From assembly GCA_945883115.1 (NCBI GenBank), contig CAMCXA010000009.1:1-55700 (forward strand): a stretch of DNA of 55,700 bases, given 5' to 3'. Below are positions 47,450 to 55,700 of this stretch, piece by piece. The notes under the pieces were generated by a model. The model did not search any database and was not told the origin of the DNA. It was given only the letters and a program-made list of their open reading frames with translations. Position numbers and translations under genes: made by a program. How positions within the stretch are numbered: the stretch's first letter is position 1; the number at the start of each line of letters is the position of its first letter. Source of the DNA: Alsobacter soli (GTDB lineage: Bacteria > Pseudomonadota > Alphaproteobacteria > Rhizobiales > Beijerinckiaceae).

Positions 47450-47454
47450 GTTTC

Positions 47455-48108
47455 ATGAATGAGCGGCACAGTGCGGGCGATCAAGCCTTGTCATTCCTGC
47501 TGAACCTTAGAGGGAGAGGGATTCGCGACACTGCGCTTCTGCGCGCCTTTGAAATTGTCAAACGGTCATCCTTTATCGACCGACGGTATCATGATCTGGC
47601 CGGCTCTGATGTGTCACTTCCGATTGAATGTGGGCAGACACAAACTGCGCCGTCCATGTTGGCCAGAATGTTCAATTTGCTTGAAATCCGATCAACAAAC
47701 CGGGTTCTCGAGATCGGGACCGGTTCAGGCTACGGTACTGCCATCTTAGCGAATTTGGCAGGCGAAGTGGTTTCGGTGGAACGGTTTCAATCTCTCGTTC
47801 TGGCTGCGAGGACCCGCTTGGCCAACTCCTCACTCGAAAACGTTACGATTATTTTGGATGATGGTTGTAACGGAAACGCCTCAAACGGGCCATTTGATAG
47901 AATACTACTCAGTGGCTCGATTCTCTCTGTGCCAGAGAGTTTGATCCGGCAATTGGCACCAGAGGGCATTCTGGTCTGCGTTGTGTCCGGCTCGGGAATA
48001 CCACTTTTGTGCAGATACAGAAAAGGAATTAACGCAGCGCCTGAACCGGAGATTATCGGTCCATTTCATCTGTCGCCGCTCATCCCTGGCATTTCGACCA
48101 TTCTATAA
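47455..48108 (+). CDS. pcm: Protein-L-isoaspartate O-methyltransferase
   Basis: Repairs isoaspartyl residues by SAM-dependent methylation. 217 residues. The family pattern SDVSLPIECGQTQTAPSMLARM (near 51-72) supplies the substrate loop, seen here as LPIECGQTQTAPSM. Motif I is LEIGTGSGYG (85-94), followed by VVSVERF. The C-terminus is normal. It is immediately downstream of surE, as in many proteobacteria, and is a better match to true Pcm than the paralogue at 1826. Confidence 0.93.
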   Translation: MNERHSAGDQALSFLLNLRGRGIRDTALLRAFEIVKRSSFIDRRYHDLAGSDVSLPIECGQTQTAPSMLARMFNLLEIRSTNRVLEIGTGSGYGTAILANLAGEVVSVERFQSLVLAARTRLANSSLENVTIILDDGCNGNASNGPFDRILLSGSILSVPESLIRQLAPEGILVCVVSGSGIPLLCRYRKGINAAPEPEIIGPFHLSPLIPGISTIL

Positions 48109-48152
48109 AAACTGTAATCAATTCGACGGTTTTAAAGGGATAATTAACCAAA

Positions 48153-49379
48153 ATGCTATTAACTAAAATTATGATTGGTGTTCGTTTTGGAGTAAAAACT
48201 GTGCAGCCGAGAGTTTTAATTCGCGTTGTGTGCTCATTAGGGCTATCTGCAATTGTGGCGGGTTGCGCAACTGACGGCGGTTCATCACAATCAATTCCGA
48301 ATCCTTTTGCTGGGTCCGCAAGATTTGACCCAAATGCGACGGGATCGATCAGTCAAAAGGCACCGCAGGCGCAACAATCGGCAGCAGTTGATGTGTTACC
48401 GGTCGACTCTCAGGGGTCCAAGTCGATTATTTCTTCGGAACCTCTGGCTTCGCCAGTTGCTTTAGCGCCTGCAAAACAAAACACCCAAGTAATTAGCGAA
48501 CCAATGCGGGTTGCGGCTGTTCAGCCGCAGAAGTCCGTTGTTGCGTCGAGTACAGCAAGTGCCTCAAAAACCGTTACGGCGACTGGTATCGGATATTGGA
48601 CGCCTGAAGGAGGCTCCCAAGTTATCTTGACTGACGGTGAGACGATCAAAACGATTTCAGATCGGTATGGTGTCCCAGTTTCTGCGATACGCACAGCCAA
48701 CAAGCTTTCCGCAAAGGCGGTGCCTAAGGCGGGTACAAGGTTGATAATTCCTGTTTATAGGGACGGGGCAAGCCTTTCGAGCGGTTCGAAGGCGGAGAAA
48801 TCTGAACCTGTATCGGCGGTTGTTCCAAAAATTTCGATAACAAAGAAGACGGCTGAAAAGGTTGATCAGCCTTCCGAAGTGGCTGTTGTTGCCAAGACTA
48901 CCTCGACGGATGCTTCCGAGCCATTGGGTTCTTCAGCTCCAGCAAGTTCGGATGCCACCAAAACAAATAATGCAGCGCCTGCGGCAAAAGCGGCAATCGA
49001 GTCCGTTGGTTTTCGTTGGCCTGCGAAGGGCCGTGTTATTGCCGGTTTTGGAAATGTGAATGGCACCAAAAGTACGGGCATCAAGATTGCGTTGCCAGTG
49101 GGGACTTCTGTGAAAGCCTCTGAAGCCGGAACTGTTGCTTATTCCGGCAGCGAGGTGAAGGGATACGGAAATATGATTATCATCCGGCACCCTGACGGGT
49201 GGGTATCGGTATATGCCAATAACGGGGATTTGAAGGTCAAGCGTGGTGATCAAGTGACACGTGGTCAGGTGGTTGCGCTGTCAGGGCAGTCCGGTGATGT
49301 TTCTTCTCCACAACTGCATTTTGAACTGCGAAAAGGCTCTTCGCCGGTTGATCCGATGGGGTACTTTTCAGAAAATTGA
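48153..49379 (+). CDS. nlpD: NlpD-like lipoprotein with LysM and degenerate M23/LytM domain
   Basis: A 408-residue outer-membrane lipoprotein, or 402 residues if ATG 48171 is used. A lipobox IVAGC puts the acylated cysteine at residue 38. A Ser/Pro/Ala-rich linker leads to a LysM peptidoglycan-binding domain (about 155-200, DGETIKTISDRYGVPVSAIR). A LytM-type domain follows (about 290-402), with WPAKGRVIAGFG, GYGNMIIIRHPDGWVSVYANN and SPQLHFELRKGSSPVDP. The zinc ligands of active M23 enzymes look lost: GTKSTGIKI lacks the H-x-G-I-D His and Asp, and the final motif reads LHFE instead of H-x-H. Like EnvC and NlpD it probably activates amidases rather than cutting peptidoglycan. It is encoded after surE-pcm, the classic nlpD neighbourhood. 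Confidence 0.88.
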   Translation: MLLTKIMIGVRFGVKTVQPRVLIRVVCSLGLSAIVAGCATDGGSSQSIPNPFAGSARFDPNATGSISQKAPQAQQSAAVDVLPVDSQGSKSIISSEPLASPVALAPAKQNTQVISEPMRVAAVQPQKSVVASSTASASKTVTATGIGYWTPEGGSQVILTDGETIKTISDRYGVPVSAIRTANKLSAKAVPKAGTRLIIPVYRDGASLSSGSKAEKSEPVSAVVPKISITKKTAEKVDQPSEVAVVAKTTSTDASEPLGSSAPASSDATKTNNAAPAAKAAIESVGFRWPAKGRVIAGFGNVNGTKSTGIKIALPVGTSVKASEAGTVAYSGSEVKGYGNMIIIRHPDGWVSVYANNGDLKVKRGDQVTRGQVVALSGQSGDVSSPQLHFELRKGSSPVDPMGYFSEN

Positions 49380-49408
49380 TTTTCTGGATTGGAGCACGGG
49401 ATGAACGG

Positions 49409-50308
49409 TTACTGTTTTTCACCCAGCCGCACTTCATGTTTTCCCGCAAGGTCCTGAATAAATTGCCACGCGGTTCGTCCTGATCGGTATCCTCGTGTTG
49501 TTGCCCATTCTAGTGCTGAATGGTGGAGTTGTGCTTCGTCGATTTGGAGATCAAAATTTTTAGCGTAAGCGCTTACCATTTCGAGGTATTCATCCTGACT
49601 GCATTTGTGAAACCCAAGCCAGAGACCAAATCGGTCGGAAAGTGAAACCTTTTCCTCCACGGCTTCGCCCGGGTTTATCGCGGATGACTTTTCGTTTTCC
49701 ATCATATCGCGTGGCAAAAGATGCCGGCGGTTGGATGTTGCATAAAAAATCACATTTTCCGGGCGCCCCTCAATGCCGCCCTCGAGTATTGCTTTAAGAG
49801 ACTTGTAGGTTGCGTCATTCCCGTCAAACGAGAGATCGTCACAAAAAAGAATGAATTGATATTTCGAGGCACGCAACATCGCCATGAGCGATGGCAGTGA
49901 CTCGATATCTTCCCGGTGGATTTCTATCAACTTTAGCGGGTCAGATTCCACGGAACCATATTGGGTTCGATTAACATCGGCGTGAATTGCTTTTACAAGT
50001 GATGATTTACCCATTCCGCGGGCTCCCCAAAGCAGGGCATTATTGGCGGGAAGGCCTTTCGCAAAGCGCTCCGTGTTGTTTGTCAGAATGTCTCTCACCT
50101 GATCGATTCCACGCAAAAGCGACAAGTCGACTGCGTTCACCTTTGCGACGGGGGTTATATGAGGTGGTACGGGGTGCCACACAAACGCATCCGCTGATTG
50201 AAATGTTACAGGCCCAGTGCTAGGGGGAGCCAAGCGATCCAAGGCATCCGCAATACGGACAAGAGTTTCAAGAAGAGACGGGTCAAGTACCGGCTGGATC
50301 ATTCTCAT
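49409..50308 (-). CDS. DUF815 family P-loop ATPase
   Basis: An AAA-type ATPase of unknown role, 299 residues. Walker A is GARGMGKS (95-102). Walker B is FILFCDDLSF (near 150-160). Family features are LRGIDQVRDILTNNTERF before the P-loop, GRPENVIFYATSNRRHLLPRDM around sensor 1, and LSDRFGLWLGFHKCSQDEYL. It is a single gene between the nlpD-like gene (convergent) and yajC (divergent), a position seen in other Rhizobiales. No partner is evident. Confidence 0.9.
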   Translation of the reverse strand: MRMIQPVLDPSLLETLVRIADALDRLAPPSTGPVTFQSADAFVWHPVPPHITPVAKVNAVDLSLLRGIDQVRDILTNNTERFAKGLPANNALLWGARGMGKSSLVKAIHADVNRTQYGSVESDPLKLIEIHREDIESLPSLMAMLRASKYQFILFCDDLSFDGNDATYKSLKAILEGGIEGRPENVIFYATSNRRHLLPRDMMENEKSSAINPGEAVEEKVSLSDRFGLWLGFHKCSQDEYLEMVSAYAKNFDLQIDEAQLHHSALEWATTRGYRSGRTAWQFIQDLAGKHEVRLGEKQ

Positions 50309-50417
50309 TTCCTCCCTTGTCGCGAGTTTTTTGCGCGTGACGCAGCTTGCTAAGCTGATAGCGGGGTTAGCCCGTGGCGTCCATCATCGTTCAATGGTGG
50401 TTTTCTTTTTATCTTAA

Positions 50418-50445
50418 TTGCTTTCCGCGTTGCCGCTTGTATAGT
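50418..50445 (+). promoter_or_regulatory. Candidate promoter of yajC-secD-secF
   Basis: TTGCTT (50418-50423), 16-nt spacer, TATAGT (50440-50445), 27 nt before the yajC ATG. The -10 is good and the -35 moderate. Confidence 0.42.
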
Positions 50446-50472
50446 CGCCGCTGATTTTGTCTTACAGACTTC

Positions 50473-50829
50473 ATGTCTGTAACGTTATGGGAGGCTTTGA
50501 CCGTGATTACCCCTGCATTTGCACAAGGCGCGCCATCCGTCGGTGGTTCAGAAATGTTCATCCAGATTGTGCCATTCATTCTTATTTTCGTGATTATGTA
50601 TTTCCTGATCATTCGCCCGCAACAGAAGCGGGCCAAGACACATCAGGAGATGATAAAGAATGTCCGGAGAGGCGATCAGATTGTGCTTTCCGGTGGAATC
50701 ATCGGTAAGGTTTCCAAAGTTAGTGACGAACCTGAAATCGAGCTCGAAATCGCTGAGGGCGTCAAGGTAAAGATCATGCGGACCATGATTGCCGAGGTCC
50801 GGAGCAAGGGCGAACCCGTCAAGTCTTAA
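50473..50829 (+). CDS. yajC: Preprotein translocase accessory subunit YajC
   Basis: Small inner-membrane partner of SecDF, 118 residues. One transmembrane helix (about 28-48, QIVPFILIFVIMYFLII) is followed by RPQQKRAKTHQEMI and the cytoplasmic beta domain GDQIVLSGGIIGKVSKV and VKIMRTMIAEV. The N-terminal 25 residues are poorly conserved. secD follows after 25 bp. Confidence 0.95.
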   Translation: MSVTLWEALTVITPAFAQGAPSVGGSEMFIQIVPFILIFVIMYFLIIRPQQKRAKTHQEMIKNVRRGDQIVLSGGIIGKVSKVSDEPEIELEIAEGVKVKIMRTMIAEVRSKGEPVKS

Positions 50830-50854
50830 AGAAGCAACAGGACTCTTGCCGCAC

Positions 50855-52468
50855 ATGTTCCGATATTCCCGATTCAAAATTACCGCTGTTTTAGTTCTCG
50901 CGCTTGCGGGTTTTCTTTATGCTGCGCCAAGTATTCTCTCGCCGGAAGCACGGTTGGCAATCAAGAATGGAACGCCTTCTTGGATACCGGCATGGATTGT
51001 GCCTCATCAAGCGATTGTCCTCGGTCTCGATTTGCAAGGCGGATCACATGTTCTGTTGGAAGTTGATCAGCAAGCGATCTTGAAATCACAAGTCAGTACT
51101 TTGCGTGATGACATGAGGCGCATTCTTCGGGAGCAGAAAGTTGCGTTAGCTGGAGGATTGGCGGTTCAGAATCGGAGTGTTTCTGTCCGGATATCCGATG
51201 CTACTGAGAAGGAACGGGTACTTCCGAAGCTCAGGGAACTTACAATGATCGACAGCATCAGTCTGATGCAGGGGAGCGGCTCGGCGTCCCTTGAGTTGAT
51301 TGAGCAGAATGACGGGCTGGTTACTGTTTCATTGACCGAATTTGGCCTCAAAGAGAAAGTCAGGAAGGCAATTGATCAAGCCATTGAGGTACTCAGGCGT
51401 CGTATTGATGCGCTTGGTACGACTGAACCCAATATTCAGAGGCAAGGTATTGATCGAATTTTGGTGCAAGTTCCCGGGCTTCAGGATCCGCAGCGACTGA
51501 AGGAAATTCTGGGAACGACAGCTCAACTCGAATTCAGAATGGTCTCGGAACCTGGTGCTGCACCGGGAGACGTTGATATGTTGCCGTCGCAGGATGCCGG
51601 CGGAGCAACGCTTCCGATCGAAAAGCGGGTCATTGTTCAGGGAGAGGACTTAATCGACGCGCAGCCTGCATTTGACTCCCGCAATAACGAACCAATTGTC
51701 AATTTCAAATTCAACATTCGGGGGGCGCAGAAATTTGGACAGGCAACTTCGGAGTCTGTCGGGCGCTCACTTGCGATAGTACTCGACAACAAGGTGATAT
51801 CAGCACCGCGGATCCAATCTCCGATCACAGGCGGTCAGGGTCAAATCTCTGGAAATTTTTCGGTTGAATCAGCCAATAATCTGTCGATTTTACTCAGGGC
51901 GGGCGCACTACCGGCTCCGCTGACGATTGTTGAGGAACGGACCGTAGGGCCAGGACTCGGGCAGGACTCTATTAACGCAGGCAAGATCGCGTCATACGTG
52001 GCAGCCGCTCTCGTCGTGGTTTTTATGTTCGTGACATATGGTCTATTCGGCCTGTTCGCCAACATCGCACTGGTGATCCACGTTGTGATGATCTTTGCAT
52101 TGATGTCACTGATTGGAACCACGCTTACTTTGCCTGGAATTGCGGGCATTGTACTTACAATCGGAACTGCCGTTGATTCGAATGTGCTCATTTACGAACG
52201 TATTCGGGAGGAAGCGCGGCAGGGTCGGAGTATCGTTTCTGCTCTGGATGCGGGTTTTACGCGGGCATTTGCCACGATCATTGATTCGAACGTAACAATG
52301 TTTATTGCTGCCGCCATGCTGTTTTTCCTCGGAAGCGGTCCCGTACGTGGATTTGCGGTAACGATGATCTTCGGGATATTGACCACTGTGATAACGGCGG
52401 TGACGATGACGCGAATGATGATTGCTCTTTGGTACCGGACGCAACGTCCTACCGTTCTTCCATTTTAA
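50855..52468 (+). CDS. secD: Protein translocase subunit SecD
   Basis: Proton-motive-force-driven RND-type factor that pulls substrates through SecYEG. About 537 residues. One N-terminal transmembrane helix (about 8-27) is followed by LGLDLQGGSHVLLEV (family motif D1), a large periplasmic P1 domain with EVLRRRIDALGTTEPNIQRQG, and then five helices with VGPGLGQDSINAGK and GTAVDSNVLIYERIREE. The ATG at 50855 is preferred over the longer frame starting inside yajC. secF follows after 14 bp. Confidence 0.96.
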   Translation: MFRYSRFKITAVLVLALAGFLYAAPSILSPEARLAIKNGTPSWIPAWIVPHQAIVLGLDLQGGSHVLLEVDQQAILKSQVSTLRDDMRRILREQKVALAGGLAVQNRSVSVRISDATEKERVLPKLRELTMIDSISLMQGSGSASLELIEQNDGLVTVSLTEFGLKEKVRKAIDQAIEVLRRRIDALGTTEPNIQRQGIDRILVQVPGLQDPQRLKEILGTTAQLEFRMVSEPGAAPGDVDMLPSQDAGGATLPIEKRVIVQGEDLIDAQPAFDSRNNEPIVNFKFNIRGAQKFGQATSESVGRSLAIVLDNKVISAPRIQSPITGGQGQISGNFSVESANNLSILLRAGALPAPLTIVEERTVGPGLGQDSINAGKIASYVAAALVVVFMFVTYGLFGLFANIALVIHVVMIFALMSLIGTTLTLPGIAGIVLTIGTAVDSNVLIYERIREEARQGRSIVSALDAGFTRAFATIIDSNVTMFIAAAMLFFLGSGPVRGFAVTMIFGILTTVITAVTMTRMMIALWYRTQRPTVLPF

Positions 52469-52482
52469 TCCGGAATTGACTG

Positions 52483-53445
52483 ATGAAACTTCTTCGAATC
52501 GTTCCTGATAATACTGCGTTTGGCTTTATGGCTTTCAAACGCTTCAGCTTTCCCTTGTCAGCATTACTTTCAGCAGTGTCAGTTGCGGCATTTTTATTGA
52601 TTGGGTTGAACTTTGGTATCGATTTTACCGGTGGTACGCTCATCGAGATGAAGGCGCTTTCAGGGAAGGCCGACACGGCAACGGTGCGGCAATTGTCGGG
52701 CGATCTCGAACTTGGTGAAGTTGAGGTTCAGGAATTTGGATCATCGGGTGAAGTATCTCTCCGCTTTGTCCTTCAACCGGGGGGAGAGAAGGGGCAGCAG
52801 GAGGTCGTTGAGAAGGTCAAACAGATATTCTCATCAACCTACGAGTTTCGGCGTGTGGAAGTGGTCGGGCCCAGAGTATCAGGGGAGTTGGTCCAGTCAG
52901 GTATTCTCGGAGTGGTACTTTCGGTTCTCGGCGTGCTTGTCTATCTCTGGTTTCGCTTTGAATGGCAGTTTGCCGTCGGTGCCGTGATTGCGACGCTTCA
53001 TGATCTGGTTCTAACGATCGGTTTTTTCGCGATTACACAGATAGAATTTAACATGACGTCGATCGCAGCCATTTTGACGATCGTTGGTTATTCACTGAAC
53101 GATACGGTGGTCGTATTCGATCGAATTCGGGAATTGCTTCGCAAGTACAAGAAGATGCCGATTGCCCAACTTCTCGATCTCTCCATCAACAGCACGCTTT
53201 CGCGTACAGTGATGACATCGGTTACCACCTCTCTGGCGCTACTTGCGCTTGTGTTGTTTGGCGGTGCAGTGATCAGTAGTTTCTCCTACGCGATGATATT
53301 TGGCGTATTGATTGGGACATATTCCTCGATCTTCATCGCTTCACCTGTTTTGATTTATCTGGGTGCCCGTGTCGTCAAGGATACTCCTGACGAGAGTGAC
53401 ACCGGTACGGCTAATGCTGACGCGTCCAACAAGGGTCGTGCATGA
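52483..53445 (+). CDS. secF: Protein translocase subunit SecF
   Basis: Partner of SecD, 320 residues and six transmembrane helices. Family motifs are GIDFTGGTLIEMK near the first helix, VEVVGPRVSGELVQSG before the second helix, and YSLNDTVVVFDRIRE with SRTVMTSVTTSLALLAL in the core. The C-terminal tail is short and polar. The stop overlaps the next ATG by 4 bp (ATGA), so the DUF498 gene is probably coupled. Confidence 0.96.
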   Translation: MKLLRIVPDNTAFGFMAFKRFSFPLSALLSAVSVAAFLLIGLNFGIDFTGGTLIEMKALSGKADTATVRQLSGDLELGEVEVQEFGSSGEVSLRFVLQPGGEKGQQEVVEKVKQIFSSTYEFRRVEVVGPRVSGELVQSGILGVVLSVLGVLVYLWFRFEWQFAVGAVIATLHDLVLTIGFFAITQIEFNMTSIAAILTIVGYSLNDTVVVFDRIRELLRKYKKMPIAQLLDLSINSTLSRTVMTSVTTSLALLALVLFGGAVISSFSYAMIFGVLIGTYSSIFIASPVLIYLGARVVKDTPDESDTGTANADASNKGRA

Positions 53446-53837
53446 CTGATGGCGGGTTCGTTCCCGGCCGTCATCTTGTTGATGCAATTATGGATGGCGG
53501 TTTTAGGTTCGCGGAGATGTCCCATAGCGGATCAATTATTCTGATTCCAACGGGAGTATTCGCTTGGTCTCCCCGCAGCGTTCGTGAAATCAGCTCTCGA
53601 TCATTTGATAAAATCATTAGTCAGAAGACGGCGATCGATTTTCTGATCATAGGGTGCGGTGATATGCCTGTTCGGCTTGCTGATGAGATACTTTGGCCTC
53701 TTAAAGAAAACGGAATTCGCATTGACACAATGTCGACAGCGGCCGCAGCGCGCACTTACAATGTTATGGTCAGTGAAAATCGCCGTGTAGCTGCCGCCCT
53801 GATTTGCGTCAAAATAAGCGCGGTCCCAAACAAGTGA
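53442..53837 (+). CDS. Mth938-like (DUF498) domain protein, NDUFAF3 homologue
   Basis: A 131-residue protein of the Mth938 fold, related to mitochondrial complex I assembly factor NDUFAF3. Visible features are the N-terminal VDAIMDGGFRFAEMSHSGSI, then ILIPTGVFAWSP, FLIIGCGDMPVRL and IRIDTMSTAAAARTYNVM, a conserved end of the fold. It has no catalytic motif. It is coupled to secF (ATGA) and overlaps or abuts the next gene. The bacterial role is not established; link to complex I is inferred from the mitochondrial homologue. Confidence 0.88.
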   Translation: MTDGGFVPGRHLVDAIMDGGFRFAEMSHSGSIILIPTGVFAWSPRSVREISSRSFDKIISQKTAIDFLIIGCGDMPVRLADEILWPLKENGIRIDTMSTAAAARTYNVMVSENRRVAAALICVKISAVPNK

Positions 53838-54643
53838 ACCATCTTGATCATAATGCCCAGTTTCTTCGCGAAAATTCTCGCGAATTTTATTATTGGTCGC
53901 TTTTTTTTCCTGCTGATCATCGCGGGGCCGCTCAGGCACTACTCTGCTTCGAGATCGAACTTGCACGGATTCCCGAGATCGTTTCGGACGTATCTCTTGG
54001 TGAAATACGTTTGCAGTGGTGGCGTGATGCAATCAATAACGGCGTGAATGGTGCTTTGAGTGGGCATCCGGTTTCTGACGCGGCCTGTCATGCACTCGAC
54101 CGATATTCACTACCTAAACAAGCACTTCTGGACATGATCGATGCGCGCACGTTCGACCTGTATGACGATCGAATGCCGGATATGGCTTCTTTGGAGGGGT
54201 ATCTCGGTGAAACTTATGGCTGCCTGATCAGGCTATTAACGATCTTGCTAGCCGATGGTCGTGATTCTGGGCCTGCAAGACTTTGTGGTGATGCTGGGAT
54301 GGTGATGGGAATTCGTAAAATGTTTGAAAAATCTTTATCGGCCGTTTCCAAAGCAGAACGATTCATTCCCGCTGCAATAGAGACTGTTATTGATCCGAGG
54401 AAACCGAGTACTGGCTCAACAATCCTGGAGGATATTGCTTCAAAGCACCTCAATATCGTGATTGGTTCGTGGGCCGAAATTCCGGACTATCTAAAATCAG
54501 TCTATCTTCCGTTGAGGATATCACGATCCAATTCCGGGCGGGTAAGGCGTCGAACAGACAACGGGTTGCCGATCTATACTCCGTTATCGCCCATTAGAAT
54601 TCTTATGACACTTTGGCTGTGCCAACTACAAAAGCGGATTTGA
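53834..54643 (+). CDS. Squalene/phytoene synthase-fold protein, NDUFAF6-like
   Basis: A 269-residue all-helical isoprenoid-synthase-fold protein. The region [20 protein letters not shown] matches the family start and [15 protein letters not shown] the central helix. The Asp-rich D-x3-D motifs that bind diphosphate in active squalene and phytoene synthases are not seen at the expected places; instead the text resembles NDUFAF6, a mitochondrial complex I assembly factor. Start: GTG at 53834 overlaps the upstream stop by 4 bp (GTGA); an in-frame TTG at 53804 is possible. It ends inside the convergent trmFO (18-bp overlap). A catalytic role in carotenoid or hopanoid synthesis seems unlikely. Confidence 0.82.
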   Translation: MNHLDHNAQFLRENSREFYYWSLFFPADHRGAAQALLCFEIELARIPEIVSDVSLGEIRLQWWRDAINNGVNGALSGHPVSDAACHALDRYSLPKQALLDMIDARTFDLYDDRMPDMASLEGYLGETYGCLIRLLTILLADGRDSGPARLCGDAGMVMGIRKMFEKSLSAVSKAERFIPAAIETVIDPRKPSTGSTILEDIASKHLNIVIGSWAEIPDYLKSVYLPLRISRSNSGRVRRRTDNGLPIYTPLSPIRILMTLWLCQLQKRI

Positions 54644-55700
54644 GTTAAGTTGTTGGACTGCCAGCCACGCAGCCATGTCTCTTTGTGCTCTTTCTGTCAG
54701 CGCATGTTTTCTTGCAGTTGACTTTTCCGGACCTCTGAGGCGCTTTCCATCCATCGTTTTTTGAGTTTCTATTGGCGGGAAAAGTCCAAAATTGATGTTC
54801 ATCGGTTGAAAAGATCGCGGCCCTTGATCAATCGTAATGAGATGCCCACCAGTTATGTGATTGATAAGAGCACCTAATGCAGTGGTTTCTGGATAATCAG
54901 CGTGCTGAATCTGTAACCGCTCGCAAGCGGCAAATCGACCTGCCGCGAGTCCGATTGCGGCACTTTCCACATAACCCTCGCAGCCCGTGATTTGCCCAGC
55001 AAAACGCAATCTTGGTTCTGACTTGAGACGCAACGTACCATCAAGAAGTTTTGGAGAATTCAGATACGTATTGCGATGCAAACCGCCGAGCCTTGCAAAT
55101 TCTGCATTCTCCAAGCCGGGGATCATACGCAAAACCTTTGCTTGTTCCGCATACTTCAACTTGGTCTGGAAGCCGACTATATTATACAGCGTGCCAAGCG
55201 CATTGTCCTGGCGGAGCTGCACGATGGCATAGGGCTTCACGGTAGGATCGCGTGGATTGGTAAGTCCAACAGGCTTCATTGGGCCGTGGCGAAGCGTTTC
55301 GCGCCCTCTTTCAGCCATGATTTCTATGGGTAAACAGCCGTCAAAATAGGGTGTTCCTTCCCATTTTTTGAATTCAGCCTTTTCGCCCGCCAATAACGCG
55401 TCGACAAATGCGTCGTAATTTTCCCGATCCATGGGGCAGTTGAGGTAGTCAGCTCCGGTTCCGCCTGGACCTACCTTATCATATCGGCTCTGAAACCATG
55501 CTTTATCCAAATCGATCGTTTCAAAATGAACAATTGGAGCTATCGCATCAAAGAAAGCGAGTTCCTTTTCTCCAGTGAACTTCTGAATGGTCTCAGCAAG
55601 CGCGGGAGAGGTCAGCGGACCGGTGGCAATAATCACGTTGTCCCATTGATCGAGTGGAACATGACTGACTTCTTCCCGGCTGATCGTTATGTGCGGGTTT
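54626..55700 (-). CDS. trmFO: Methylenetetrahydrofolate--tRNA-(uracil-5-)-methyltransferase TrmFO, partial (N-terminus off right edge)
   Basis: Folate- and FAD-dependent enzyme that forms ribothymidine at tRNA position 54. About 357 C-terminal residues are visible of a usual 450-475; the frame stays open to the window edge. Motifs are [16 protein letters not shown] (dinucleotide-binding strand), [63 protein letters not shown] and [13 protein letters not shown]. It is convergent with the NDUFAF6-like gene. TrmFO rather than SAM-dependent TrmA is usual in Alphaproteobacteria. Confidence 0.96.
   Translation of the reverse strand, partial: NPHITISREEVSHVPLDQWDNVIIATGPLTSPALAETIQKFTGEKELAFFDAIAPIVHFETIDLDKAWFQSRYDKVGPGGTGADYLNCPMDRENYDAFVDALLAGEKAEFKKWEGTPYFDGCLPIEIMAERGRETLRHGPMKPVGLTNPRDPTVKPYAIVQLRQDNALGTLYNIVGFQTKLKYAEQAKVLRMIPGLENAEFARLGGLHRNTYLNSPKLLDGTLRLKSEPRLRFAGQITGCEGYVESAAIGLAAGRFAACERLQIQHADYPETTALGALINHITGGHLITIDQGPRSFQPMNINFGLFPPIETQKTMDGKRLRGPEKSTARKHALTERAQRDMAAWLAVQQLNSNPLL

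Noticed and set aside
48134-48173. Second CtrA box before the nlpD-like gene
   Set aside because: TTAA repeats are present (including TTAACC at 48144-48149), but their spacing is 8 or 11 nt, not 7.
1-55700. CRISPR arrays, insertion sequences, prophage, toxin-antitoxin pairs or defence genes
   Set aside because: None of their repeats or protein motifs was seen; nearly every gene is a core housekeeping gene.

Overview
The window is a stretch of core chromosome from an alphaproteobacterium, most likely order Hyphomicrobiales (Rhizobiales). The family cannot be fixed from sequence alone. The evidence is gene content and order: methyltransferase-tolC-popZ-valS; hdaA-ppk-ppx with convergent rnd, then aspS; and the long run erpA / dgt-argS-SPOR-nagZ-scpAB-tatABC-serS-surE-pcm-M23 / DUF815 / yajC-secD-secF-Mth938-NDUFAF6-like-trmFO. 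Alphaproteobacterial markers include PopZ, HdaA, a CtrA-type box and a non-discriminating AspRS. Base composition looks even and moderate. I see no insertion sequence, prophage, CRISPR array, integrase or compositional island.

Layout. 1-4.8 kb: 5' part of a photolyase gene (off the left edge), tRNA-Asn and tRNA-Cys, a PCMT-like methyltransferase, tolC and popZ. 4.8-10.6 kb: valS, a DUF4864 protein with TusA, the molybdenum-cofactor genes mobB and mobA, a small heat-shock protein and tRNA-Lys. 10.8-19.3 kb: glmU and glmS (UDP-GlcNAc supply), a DUF502 membrane protein, recG and a Mo-bisMGD oxidoreductase. 19.3-21.6 kb: ndk with its own promoter and terminator, and purMN. 21.7-28 kb: a CDP-alcohol phosphatidyltransferase, hdaA, ppk, ppx and rnd. 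28-35 kb: aspS, a malic enzyme fused to a phosphotransacetylase-like domain, an unrecognised 602-residue exported protein and a PfkB kinase. 35-55.7 kb: the long conserved run listed above, interrupted by one orphan ABC ATPase between scpB and tatA.

How the genes work together. Several cell-envelope and export systems are complete or nearly so: Tat (tatABC), the Sec accessory complex (yajC-secDF), amino-sugar supply and recycling (glmU, glmS, nagZ), and division-associated factors (a SPOR protein and a degenerate NlpD-like LytM lipoprotein). Chromosome and cell-cycle control is represented by HdaA, ScpAB, PopZ and Dgt. Translation is heavily represented, with four aminoacyl-tRNA synthetases (Val, Asp, Arg, Ser), three tRNAs and TrmFO. 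Genes are tightly packed: two convergent pairs share overlapping stop codons, and no gap exceeds 300 bases.

I did not find a clearly novel multi-gene system. The items most worth a second look are the CtrA-type box in front of tolC, the pair of complex I assembly-factor homologues (NDUFAF3-like and NDUFAF6-like) behind secF, the unrecognised exported protein at 32.3-34.1 kb, the orphan ABC ATPase and the paired operator-like repeats upstream of hsp20.
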